A stretch of DNA of 64,000 nucleotides from Pelomyxa schiedti (lineage: Eukaryota > Evosea > Pelobiontida > Pelomyxidae), in the NCBI GenBank assembly GCA_020536535.1, contig JAHLWZ010000797.1, forward strand, positions 62,001 through 126,000. The letters are read 5' to 3'. Positions 32,340-42,203 of this stretch are shown here, in pieces. The position numbers and the translations under genes were made by a program. The notes under the pieces are model-generated. The model did not search any database and had not been told where the DNA came from. It worked only from the letters and a program-made list of their open reading frames with translations. Within the stretch, counting starts at the first letter, position 1. Each line of letters starts with the position of its first letter.

Positions 32340-34641
32340 ATGAGTACAGAAGCCCCACCAAGCACCGTTTGTGCTACTTCGACGTGCTCTGCCACAGCAA
32401 CTAGCGCGTCTGCATCTGCGTCTGCGTCTGCGTCGGCGTCGGCGTCGGCGACGCACGTTGGTGCTAGTGTTCACGGCGACGCGAGTAGCAACGCGCCGCC
32501 ACGTCATAGCGCCGATCTGCCAAAGACACTGAGACGTATTCAACTGCCACCTGGGAAGCCATGCAAGTTGTGTGAGCTGAGGTCACACGAGATTGTACTA
32601 ATGGAGGTCTGTGGCACGCCCACCCAACATTCACTAAAATTGTCTAACTGGCTTTTCCACCTGTTTTTTTTTTTTTTTTTTACCTCTAGAACTGCAAAGA
32701 CAACAAAATCCTTCTTAGAATGAATCAAAGGCTGTCAATGATTGTGTTTGTTAATTGCGAGTATGTATTTTAGGAAACCTAATTCCTGTAAACAACACTC
32801 TCTTTAGAAATTGTATTGTGAAACTTTTGGACTCTGCTCTTTTGACGTCTAGGACTACTCGCCTCATCAATTGCAGAAATTGTGAATTCGTGTTTGAGGG
32901 TATGTTCTTATTGTAAGGTCTTTTCTAACTAGGAAGGTAGATATCGATTCTCGTAAAGTAGAATGTTTTGGGTTACAAGAGAATCGGCTGGTTTTCATTG
33001 GTGACACTGTGTTGCTTGAGTCCCAAGTTGTTATTTTCCGTGATGGTCAGTGAATACAATCCTAGTTGATGACTTAACTCTTTGCTAGGGTGTGTAGGCA
33101 ACCGGATTGCTACAGCAGAGATAACCAGCAACGAGATCATTGATATCACTTATGATGTATCTTCCTTGTGGAGTACTCCAGTACGTAACAAAATACTAGA
33201 TAGAGAAAGTTGTCGAAGTACCTCCTAGTGATAGTGACCAGTGGGTTGGTTACCTGGACCAAGCAAGAAATATCAATTTCGTTCGCTTGACCGAGTCTGG
33301 AGCCTTTAATCCGGTTGGTGAAGGTCTATTGTTATGGTCTAACTCAAATTTAGGTGGGTGCAGCTCATATTCAAAAACTCCTACCCTTCATACAAGCATC
33401 CCTTCCCGGAGATGATGCATTTAACCAGCCAACTGCCCGTGTCACAGCACAACAAATTCTTGATGCCCTAGAAGTGGTAGCCAAAGTTCCCAAGGTTGAC
33501 GAGGAACTAATCAGTATGGCATACGATGCTGAAAGGAGAGAGTATCATGAACCGCTGGAATCTGTGAAAGCCAAAGTCTATATTAAAATATAATTCGCCA
33601 CTTCTCAATCCTCTCTAGGCAAAGATTGTAGCTGATATGATACTGGCATCGAAGCATACAGTTGTGTATTCAGGTGCTGGCATAAGTACCAGCTCGGGTG
33701 GGTACAAGGCTTCTCAGTTAACCATTTAAATGTACTTAAGGAATTGGCGATTTCCGGGGACCGACTGGCCTGTGGACTTGCCAAGATAAGGTAAATGCTT
33801 TTTTGTCTCCTTTACTTTATGGGTTATCAATGACAATCACTAGGGAATTCATGTTAAAAGTAAAACATACAAAGAAGTTGAACCAACGTATGCTCACTAC
33901 GCCATTACTGCTCTGGCAAAGCGGCAGCTGGTGCATTTTATCTTCACCACAAATGTTGACGGGTTACATCTTCGCAGGTATCTTCAGTTTCATAGGTTTT
34001 ATTGTTTTGATAACGTCACAGTGGTATGCCGATGCATATGGTTGTGGAAATTCATGGCTCTTGCTACAGGGAAGTTTGCAAGAATTGCAAAAAGGTCGAA
34101 ATTCCAGTAATACTTGGAGACCTTATTTTCCCAAGGTGTTTATGCGGGACTACGATATCTGGAATGATTCCGTGCAATCTTACACAAACCATTGGACAGG
34201 GCGGTACTGCGACTTCTGTGGCGGCAATCTCCTAGATACCGGCGTTGCCTTCGGAGAAACATACAGAGACCCACTTGATGCAGTCAAATCTACCTACCAC
34301 GCAAGGAAAGCCACACTGGCAATAATTCTTGGCACCTCCATGAACGTCCAGAGCTCCGCATCCTACCCAGAAAAGGTACGTGACATTCTCCCATAACACA
34401 GCTCATTTACCAAAAACCACAGTGCCTTAGGAACAATGGACACATGGTTCTCGTCAACCTCCAGGCCACACCTTATGACGCAGTCATGCAACAAGAGGGC
34501 AATGTGCGTGTTTGGGCCCCCATTGACCAGTTCCTCAGTCTTGTTGCCGAGCACCTGTCACTGGATGTTCCTATGATAACTGACATAAGACCTCAGTGGC
34601 ATGAGCCTGAACCCCAGAAGGGTTGGTGTAACATACTTTAA
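32340..34641 (+). CDS. SIRT6/7-type sirtuin with CARP-like N-terminal region
   Basis: This is an NAD-dependent protein deacylase, probably nuclear. The start is at 32340, followed by a Ser-Ala dipeptide tract. The next 200 residues have repeated motifs with paired Cys (CKLCELRSHEIVLMENC, MIVFVNCENC, RLINCRNCEFV). These resemble the beta-helix CARP/C-CAP motif of cyclase-associated protein or cofactor C; this is a tentative call. The sirtuin domain begins around 33620: HTVVYSGAGISTSSGIGDFR, GPTGLWTCQDK, VHFIFTTNVDGLHLRSG and VVEIHGSCYREVCKNCKK. It continues with TGRYCDFCGGNLLDTGVAFG, LAIILGTSMNVQ and GHMVLVNLQATPYD. The GAGIS loop, NVD, catalytic HG and four zinc Cys are all present, so activity is expected. 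A WTCQ/VDGLHxxSG pattern and an NLQ motif mark the SIRT6/7 class. One intron (34107-34135) appears to be only 29 nt. Confidence 0.85.
32406..32453 (+). repeat. Coding Ser-Ala hexanucleotide repeat
   Basis: Near the N-terminus of the SIRT6/7-type gene, tctgcg and tcggcg hexamers repeat in tandem and encode alternating Ser-Ala. The tract is probably variable in length. Confidence 0.75.
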
Positions 34642-34779
34642 GAGGGAGGGTTCCTACTGTAAACCCTTGATAACCACGGATACAACAGATTGGCCGTAGA
34701 ACCGCTGTCATTCTAACCTCACTCAGACTGAGGCAGGAAAAATACTAAAAGGATGGATTCACACCCAACAGATTTTTTT

Positions 34780-35998
34780 TTATTCTGTTGTCCTTGCTCC
34801 ATCATGGGCCTTCTCTTCCTGGGAGGGTGTGGTAGTTGTGGAGATGGGTTCAGATGTGGTTGTGGTTTCACAGTTTGATGTTTGTTTTGTGGGGGATTGG
34901 TGTGTATCAGTTTCTGGAATTGGGAGGTGTTGAGAGTTGTCTTCTTTTTGCCTGGTTCCAACCTTTTTCTGCTTTGGCTTGAGCTTCCTCACTTTTGACA
35001 ATTGGCCATGTCCTACTTGTATATCAACAAGCAGTCGGAATGGCTTCAAAACCGCATCAACAATGGAAGGGTTTTGGTCCAGTGCCGATACACAGAAGGC
35101 AACTGCTTCACATGTGGACAAACCATTAGGAATCTCCTTCCGTATTCGATATTCAGATAGCGGTGGCTTGGCAAAGGCAACCTTTTTTTTTTCCTGGTGA
35201 GTAACAAATACCATTATGAAATATAGGTGTAAGGACCACACACCCTTCTCAGAGCTTTTAATTCGGGATTAAACCGAAGCAACCTGTCGGTCTGGTACCA
35301 AGTGCCATCCAGAACAAACAAATTGAAGATGGAACTGTTGCTCACAGTGGTATCAATTATGTTGCCCGTCTCATGCTCTCTCAAGTCTGAATCTGTTGCA
35401 TGGCAGAGACTCTCGGTGGATTGTGTTGTGTGATGTGATAGCTGCTGTTCCTCCGGTTGTGAGTTTGGTTGGGGCGGTGAATTTAGTGACAAGGAATCGA
35501 ACTGCTCTGCGAGGATATTTGGCTCAATGGCCCCATCACCGGGGTACAAGAGGAGTGCATTTGGTTGTTTCATCAGTTCACAAACATGTGAAGGTAGAGA
35601 ATGCAGGTGTCTTGTGACAAATACATCGACATATTTGAGTGCAAGTTGTATGAGGAATACTGTGTTTTTGCTGGATTTTGTTTCCACTGGATGCTGTGTA
35701 AGGAGTTAAATGGTGTACGAAATCAACATTAGATATAGTTTTACACAACTGTTTAGAAAGGTGGTTTTACTTGCAGAATGAAAATATGCGTCCTAGTTTC
35801 TAAGGGCTCAGGAGGAAGTGCACGACACAAACAAACGCTGATTGCCCGTCTTCATCCCGTTAAAAGAAGAAAGAATACAAAACAAAAGGGTTTTGTGTAC
35901 TTGCACTTCCCACAAGTAGGTCTTTTGGGCTTGGGGGTGCTCGCGGCAGTGGTGGGCTCCGGCAGCGGGAGAGGGAGCTCAGGAGTTTCGTCTCCCAT
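34780..35998 (-). CDS. DTW-domain protein (tRNA aminocarboxypropyltransferase, DTWD/TapT-like)
   Basis: DTW proteins transfer the aminocarboxypropyl group of SAM to tRNA uridines (acp3U). The start is at 35998 (MGDETPELPLPLPEP). After a 51-nt intron the Cys-rich head reads CGKCKRAISVCLCRALPPEP, matching C-x2-C-x6-C-x-C of the family. It continues with THIFILQHPVETKSSKNTVF, NALLLYPGDGA, NLFVLDGTWYQTDRLL and a RYRIRK-like block SEYRIRKEIPNGLSTCEAVA. The defining D-x-T-W motif is present and all blocks are in order. The family-typical Pro after the second Cys pair reads Ala. The C-terminal 70 residues are Lys- and then Thr/Ser/Pro-rich. The gene converges on the SIRT6/7-type gene with 138 nt between the stops. 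Confidence 0.82.
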
Positions 35999-36054
35999 CA
36001 CGATCAAACGGGCAAGTTTCTCTCGATTTTTTCTTATTAAATTGTTGTCTGGGC
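35999..36054. promoter_or_regulatory. Very short divergent promoter (DTW protein / HAT1)
   Basis: Only 56 nt separate the two start codons. Both promoters and both 5' leaders must overlap within this space or extend into the opposite gene. Confidence 0.5.
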
Positions 36055-37847
36055 ATGGCCGACGGCGGGCTTGGGGCGATGTCGTTGTCGACAGCGTCGT
36101 GCACTACGACTACGCGGAGAGACCCTTTTACTTGTGTGGCCAACGATGTCATTCACATGAAATTCGGTGTGTTGGCTGAGCGAGGATCGGATCCGGCTGT
36201 TTTTTTTTTTTCTTTTAACTTGCAATCTTGCATTGTGCAGTCAGAAGGAGGGAGGATATTGATGACGAGTCAACTACTTTCCACCCCGAGTACACACATC
36301 AAATTGTGAGCGAGGATCAGCAGATCAGAGGGTACAGTGACCTAAAAGTTTTGTTGTATTACACGCCGTCGGCTAGCACATGTTATTTTGCCGTGTCTTT
36401 TAGAGAGCGCACTTCTGGTTTTTTTTTTTCTTTTTTCTCCCCTCTCGCTTCTCACAGAATTTAGATGCGGTGGATATCTGGAACTTGATACGCCAAATAA
36501 TGCCTGAAACTGCTCGTCTTGCCGGCAGTGTAGACGAATTTTTAGCAGTACCTTTCTTCTTTTGGAGTGTCACGTCACTTTTCCTCAGGCTGTAGAACAA
36601 GAGCAGATGGGTGGCAAATTCAAACCCCCAGGACACCAAGTCCACGAATACACATTTGCAAGAAATTCCACCCCCTTGACAACTTCTGATTCCTCCCACC
36701 AACTACCACCACCATCACCAACAAAAATTCCGAGTCCCTCTGACGAAACATTTGCTGTTCATTTTTCATCAATTGCGGATGATCCCAAAGCTGTGGCATA
36801 TCATAGTATAATTCAACCGTTTGTGCTCTGGTTTATTGATAATAGTAGCTTCATAAAGACTGAAGAACCCGGGTGGAGACTTTTCACAATGTAACCTTTT
36901 CCCTCCCACTAAAACTTCCAAACATACTGCAGATTCAAAAAAACAGAGGGTTTAAAAGTTGGGGAATATTCTTATCAAATTATTGGATTTTCCACTGGCT
37001 ACATGTTTTACCATCCATGGGGAAAAGCCCGCTTACGTGTAAGGTTGGCCACTAAGTTTTTGCTAATACCTAAAGTGCTGCTTTTCCCACAGCCAGTTCA
37101 TGATTTTTCCGCCTTTTCAGCGCTCGGGGCATGCAAGTACCTATGCCGCCCTAAATGGCTGTAGCCTAACACACCACAGCACAGTTACTGCGCGCAATTT
37201 ACAATGTTGTCAGAGCTGACCCAACAATTGTAGATGTCACAGTTGAAGGTATTAACAAGTCAATGAAACAAAAAATTGGAGTGGGTTGGGGTAACCACAA
37301 CTTACACTTTAACCAATTTGAAGATGCCTCAGATGAGCTCACGTATCTTGTGCCAGTCTCATGTTCTTGTTCTTAATTTTATTTTTTGCAAAGCCGGGTT
37401 AGAGATTTACTGGACCTGCACGACCTCCAGGAATCTGGCTTCTGGCCCGTACTGCAACAAGCACCAAAGCTTACCCGCGAGGCATATGCCACCCTGAGGG
37501 AGCGTTTAAAGCTCTGCTGGGTATTCAAATAGTTTAGCATTACACACTAACCCCTTCCAATAAAGATACAAGCAAAGCGCTGTCACACTATCCTCAGACT
37601 GAAGTATGCCAAAGAGCAGCATGACGAGTCTGTAAGCCGGCAGCTGCGCCTCTACTACAAGACAGTTTTGTACTGGACACTCAAACAACAACACACCAAG
37701 GGCAGCTCACAACAGACATCACGCCGGTCACAGCAGAACACCGAGGCAACCACTGGTGAGAACTTAAAATTGCAGCTTCACCAAATGTGGCTAGAAGTGG
37801 AAAGAGAGTTCAATGAACTATTGGAAATCGTCCAATCAAAAATGTAG
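36055..37847 (+). CDS. HAT1: Histone acetyltransferase type B catalytic subunit (HAT1)
   Basis: HAT1 acetylates newly made histone H4 before chromatin assembly. The start is at 36055 (MADGGLGAMSLST). After introns the reading is VIHMKFG, then a block with DESTTFHPEYTHQIVSEDQQ, IRGYSDLKVLLYYTPS, VDIWNLIRQIMPE and GWRLFTI. It continues with KTEGLKVGEYSYQIIGFSTG, MFYHPWGKARLRV, QFMIFPPFQRSGHA, LLRAIYNVVRADPTIVDVTV and ED. The acetyl-CoA loop QRSGHA and the Glu-Asp after VTV match the HAT1 catalytic region. The C-terminal part (LLDLHDLQESGFWPVLQQAP, RCHTILRLKYAKEQ) also fits the HAT1 C-terminal domain. The gene ends at the TAG at 37845-37847. Its neighbours include two sirtuins, the opposing activity, but co-location alone does not prove joint function. 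Confidence 0.85.
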
Positions 37848-38104
37848 AGGCATCTACAACCAATAGAAAAGTTCTATGTTCTTCGTCCATGGCGTCTTTA
37901 AACAACTGTAGCCCACGCTCAGGTTTTTCTGCCCGGGCCTGTTTACTCAAGCCCCTTTGGCTCCTTTTTCACTGGAACTGCGGAAACATTACCCGCAACT
38001 GTGTGCAATCTCCCCTTGGTTCGACCTGATTTTGAGACCCTGGAGTAGCTTTTTCGGCGGACATAGTTTGACCCCAAAATTGCAGGTGCGGCGCCCCGAA
38101 ATTG

Positions 38105-40300
38105 ATGGGGTACCAGGCCAGGGTTGTCTTGGTGTCTAGGGTAGTGTGGGACTGGGTTCTGCCGTGGTTGGTGCCGTGGGGCCGGCTGACGCGAGCGGCG
38201 CCCGCCGCGCTCAAGTGCAAGCACGCGGCGGCGATGTGCGTGGTGGCCGAGGCCATGTTCCCCCTCGTGCCTCGCGTGTGCTCCTCCCTCCTGGCCCACA
38301 ACGAAAAACGGCGCCCCGTCCTTTCCGCCGCCGCCGGGGCCGGCAGCCCCCGTTGCATCAGCTGGGTCCTGAAGCACAACAACAATAACAGCAGCAGCAT
38401 CACTAATTGCATTGGTGGTGGCAGTAGTAGTAGTGGTGGCAGCGGCGAGAGTGAGAGTGACATCAGGAGGAGAGGGAACAAAGATTTTATGGAGGTTCTG
38501 GAGGGCCTGTGTGCTGGTGGTCACCTTGGAATGGCACAGCGGCTGATTGATGGCAATTGGCCCGGGCTTACGTGGTGGAACGAGGGCGGCGCCAGTGGTG
38601 CTTCTTCCTCCGACGGGATTGAGGATTACGTGAGGGACTCACATATTCTCAGGAGAACGTGTGCCTCGGGTCACAGCGATGTGGCCAAGTGGCTGATTGA
38701 GAAGTTCAACATCAGGGAGACTTGGGAGTTTACCGATCCGCTTGTCGGGGCCTTGAAGGGTGGACACTTGGAGTTGGCTCAGTGGCTGACGGCCACGTTT
38801 GACTTGGTTACAAAGCTCCGCGACTTCGAAACTTACAACTTGGATGTCCACTATGAAGCGTGCAAGACTGGAAAATTGGATGTCCTCAAGTGGTGCTTTG
38901 ACACCTTCCCTTTACGTGATAATAATGGTTCATACCGTTATTTTGCAGCTTGCATGCGGGGAAAAACAAGTAACTACGTGGAAGCCTGCCAGTACGTCCA
39001 AGATAAGTTTGATTTTCCTTCTCCTCCATCAGACACAATCCTTGATAACATACAAAACGTGGATGTACTAAAATGGGTAAAATCGGCATTGCCAGTCTTG
39101 GTTACCGGCATCCACAGCACTCTTTCAAACTGCATTGTAGAGAAGCTTTGCAGAAAGCTAGAAGGGGCTAAGTATATTGTTGAGGCCTGCTCAATCGTCC
39201 CGACGCCGATGCTGTTCCGTGCAGTCTGTCGAAATCCAAAAGGTGATATCCAACCTGTGAAGTGGTTATCAACAAGAGTTACATGCTCGCCAGTGGATTT
39301 AGAGGATGCACTCATAGCGGCTTTGGCCAAAGGTAACATTGCAATTGCTTCGTGGTTGGATGAGACCTTCAACATCTTGAAACTAGTCATTTCTGCATCC
39401 GCACCCAAAGTAGAGACAGGTTCAATGCTTCTAAGAGTGTGTAAAGAAATGGAGGAATTTGAAGCCCGAGTGGAAGGTATAGAGTGGCTTCTGAATCGCC
39501 TAGGAACAATAGGAGTGCAAGAAAGTTTTATCGTCGATTCTGTGGAAGAGCTTCTGTTTCATACCAAGTCAGCAGCCGCTGCCATGTTCCTCATCGACAA
39601 GTTCTCCATCAGTGATCCACGGCGTTCTGAACTTATGTTTCCTCTTCTGAATGAAAGTGTTCAATCTGAGCCTATCTCGCATATCAAAAGAATAATTTCC
39701 ATGGGGGAGTTCAGCAAAGAAACTGTGGCACCGTGCCTTAAGAATCCCATTGGCGTGCAGTCTGCCAAAACTGTAAGGTGGTTGATCACACACTTCCGGC
39801 TTGACCGCGAGGATATCACGCAAGACAATAACTGCCTGCTGTTCCGTATGTTATCATGGAGACAAAAGACCTGTGCTGAATGGCTCATCACGAATTTTCA
39901 CATCACCTTGGAAGAGGTCCGGCTTCCCTTCTCCCTCCCATATAGTAATATTGTATTACCTTCAATGTTGGTCTGACCTCACTCACACCCTAACCTATCT
40001 GTTTAGGTTTTGAGTTTCACTTGGGAACCTTCTAATGATTTGGTCGAGATGGACTTATCCACCTGGAAGATGATACTGAGGATGTTCCCAGGTATAACGG
40101 CACCAATGATAAAAGAGAAGTTCCTGTTCCTTGTATGCCAGTCCCCAGTAATTGCACAGTACACAATGAAGCTATTCCCTGAAGTTACTCTTGCTGACCT
40201 TGTTGGTTTCTGTGCCGGTTATTCGCGCTACGATTTCCCACCGACCACTTGTTGCTGGTTGCAGGAGGCCCACCCTCTAATATGGGACCCGTTCGACTGA
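38105..40300 (+). CDS. WL-repeat (ankyrin-like) protein, second copy of the family
   Basis: There are two exons, 38105-39970 and 40007-40300, with a 36-nt intron. The start is at MGYQARVVLVSRVVWDW. An N-terminal helical region and a Ser/Gly-rich spacer precede loose repeats of about 33-36 residues. Cores include LGMAQRLIDGNWPG, SDVAKWLIEKFNI, LELAQWLTATFDL, LDVLKWCFDTFPL and KTVRWLITHFRLDREDITQD. The pattern is the same as in the gene at 439-2874, but overall identity is low. Domain order also matches: a basic helical head, then WL repeats, then a short C-terminal tail. Scaffold or binding roles are inferred. No enzymatic motif is seen. Confidence 0.8.
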
Positions 40301-40539
40301 CCTTATCATTCCCAAAACCACGAAAAGAAAATAGGAAAAACCATTTGATTGGACAGTGCAACGCAGTTGCAGGAATTAAATTTTATCTCTTTTTGTTTTT
40401 CGGCTCCGAGGGTGGTGCGCCTAGCGACATCAGCGTGCGAAACAACGAACGAAAGTAGTCCGCGGTGGGCAACAACAATCGTTTCTTACAAAACCAACAT
40501 TGTGTGTGAGATCGCGATTATCGCCGATACATTGACTTG

Positions 40540-41806
40540 ATGGCGGCCGCATCTTCGTCGCTTTTTTTGGACACTGGGTACCTGCAGTGCAACGTAGTGG
40601 TTCACCCAGTCGTGATATTCAACATTTTGGAGCACCATTCGCGCAGAAAAGTGGAGGAGGCAAACTCGCGTGCCGTGGGCACCTTGCTGGGAACAACCAC
40701 CGGAAATGTCGTCGAAGTCTACGATTGCTTCCCTGTGCCTCACACAGAGGAGGAGGCAGTAAGGCTTCTTTTTCTCTCTCTCCTGTTTTTTTTTTTTTTT
40801 TATTTTATTTTTTTTTGTTAACATTAACTAATTGGTGAGTGCATGGCTAATGTACTTTGTGTGTCTGCAGGTAGAGATATTCAAAGATTTTCATTTGGCT
40901 ATGTTAGAACTTCACAAGAGGGTGTCCCCTAAGAGGACTGTTGTGGGCTGGTAAATAAATTTCTGGGGATGGGATTTATTACAACCAATTACAAAAAACT
41001 TTCTCCTAACCCTTTAGAGGTATGCCACTGGGAGAGAAGTTACTGAAACTTCCGTTATGATTCATGATTTCTATTGGCAACAGATGAATGCTGCCCCCAT
41101 CCACATAACCGTGGACACGGAACTGAGACCAAACGAACCTCTTGCTGTAAAGGTTTCTTTATTTTCTTCCATCTTCGATTTCAATTCATAAACCTGCCAG
41201 GCGTACGTTAGTGCAGCACTGAGATTTGACACCAAGCAACTTCTCACTTATTTCTATCCAATTTCTCTGGAGATCAGAGCAACTGAACCTGAAAAAGTTT
41301 CACGTTAGTAGTCAAAATTTTTGGTACCAGAATTCTGAAAGCCCCTACCAGTGTCTTCATTTGCCAAAGCAAAAGAATCAGATGAACCCAGTGATATGCA
41401 AGATTTGACTGCAGTACAGGGATCACTCGGCTCCCTTATTCAAAAGCTTGACTCTGTCATTGCCTACGTTGATGAAGTGAAGGTTTTCCCCCTGTTACCC
41501 CCATCACAATTACTGACTTATTATAAGTCCGGGCGCCGCGAGGGAGACACCCGAGTAGGGAAGATGTTAGTCGAAGCACTTAGAAAACTCCCACACCACA
41601 CACCCGCTTCTCTTGAAAACTCATTCGCCGAAAGCACACAAGAACTACTCATGGTGCTGTACCTGTCAAGCCTCACCCGCGCACAAATGGTTCTGTCTGA
41701 TAAGATCATGATGGCCACACAACACCTCCAACCACCAACCCCACTGCCCCCCGCAGTCCCTCCCACACCCACAGCAAGGTCTTCAACACCGTCCCATGGG
41801 CTATGA
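40540..41806 (+). CDS. EIF3F: Translation initiation factor eIF3 subunit F
   Basis: This is an MPN-domain subunit of eIF3, needed for recruiting mRNA to the 43S complex. The start is at 40540. The reading across introns is VVVHPVVIFNILEHHSRR, ANSRAVGTLLGTTTGNVVEV, DCFPVPHTEEEAVEIFKDFH, LHKRVSPKRTVVGWYATGRE and VMIHDFYWQQMN. It continues with PIHITVDTELRPNEPLAVKA, YVS, LGSLIQKLDSVIAYVDEV, VGKMLVEALRKLPHHTP, and ELLMVLYLSSLTRAQMVLSD near the end. This matches eIF3f in order and length. The JAMM metal ligands are absent, as is usual for eIF3f, so it is structural. Some 30 Pro/Thr residues are added at the C-terminus. Confidence 0.9.
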
Positions 41807-41874
41807 ATTCTTCAATGGATTAACCCGTAACTGTTTCCTTTTTGGTTCGGAAAATTTTCGTTCAGTAACCTGAC

Positions 41875-42127
41875 TCAGAATCTTGCTTGGGCTACCGAAC
41901 TTCCTTGGTTGTTGTACAGCTTCCGTGTGTCACGTTTGGCGTGGAACAACTTGGCGCTGATGTTGTGTAGCAGCTCCTCTCGCTTGTTGGTGATTCCACT
42001 GAAGAATCGCACTGCTCAAACAAGACGGTTACATGGCTGAATAAAATAATCAACAGACCGGAACGCTGTCATTTTCCTTATCGTCGCTCAGGATCGGCGG
42101 TCTGGTGTTTTTTTTATTTCGCCACAT
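41875..42127 (-). CDS. Small basic protein, about 70 aa, unknown
   Basis: Two exons joined across an intron of about 43 nt give a 70-residue frame. It starts MWRNKKNTRPPILSDDKEND (42127), continues VRFFSGITNKREELLHNISA and KLFHAKRDTRKLYNNQGSS, and ends QARF with a TGA at 41875-41877. The C-terminal part looks like a charged helix. No family was recognised. The gene sits in a 400-nt gap, converging on eIF3f with 68 nt between the stops. The coding call rests on the sensible spliced frame only. Confidence 0.45.
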
Positions 42128-42203
42128 AGTAATTGAAGAGCTCGTTTTTACTTTTAGTTTTACATAAGCCGGAAGCTGTGAACAATAGCAGAGCGAAGGG
42201 GTG

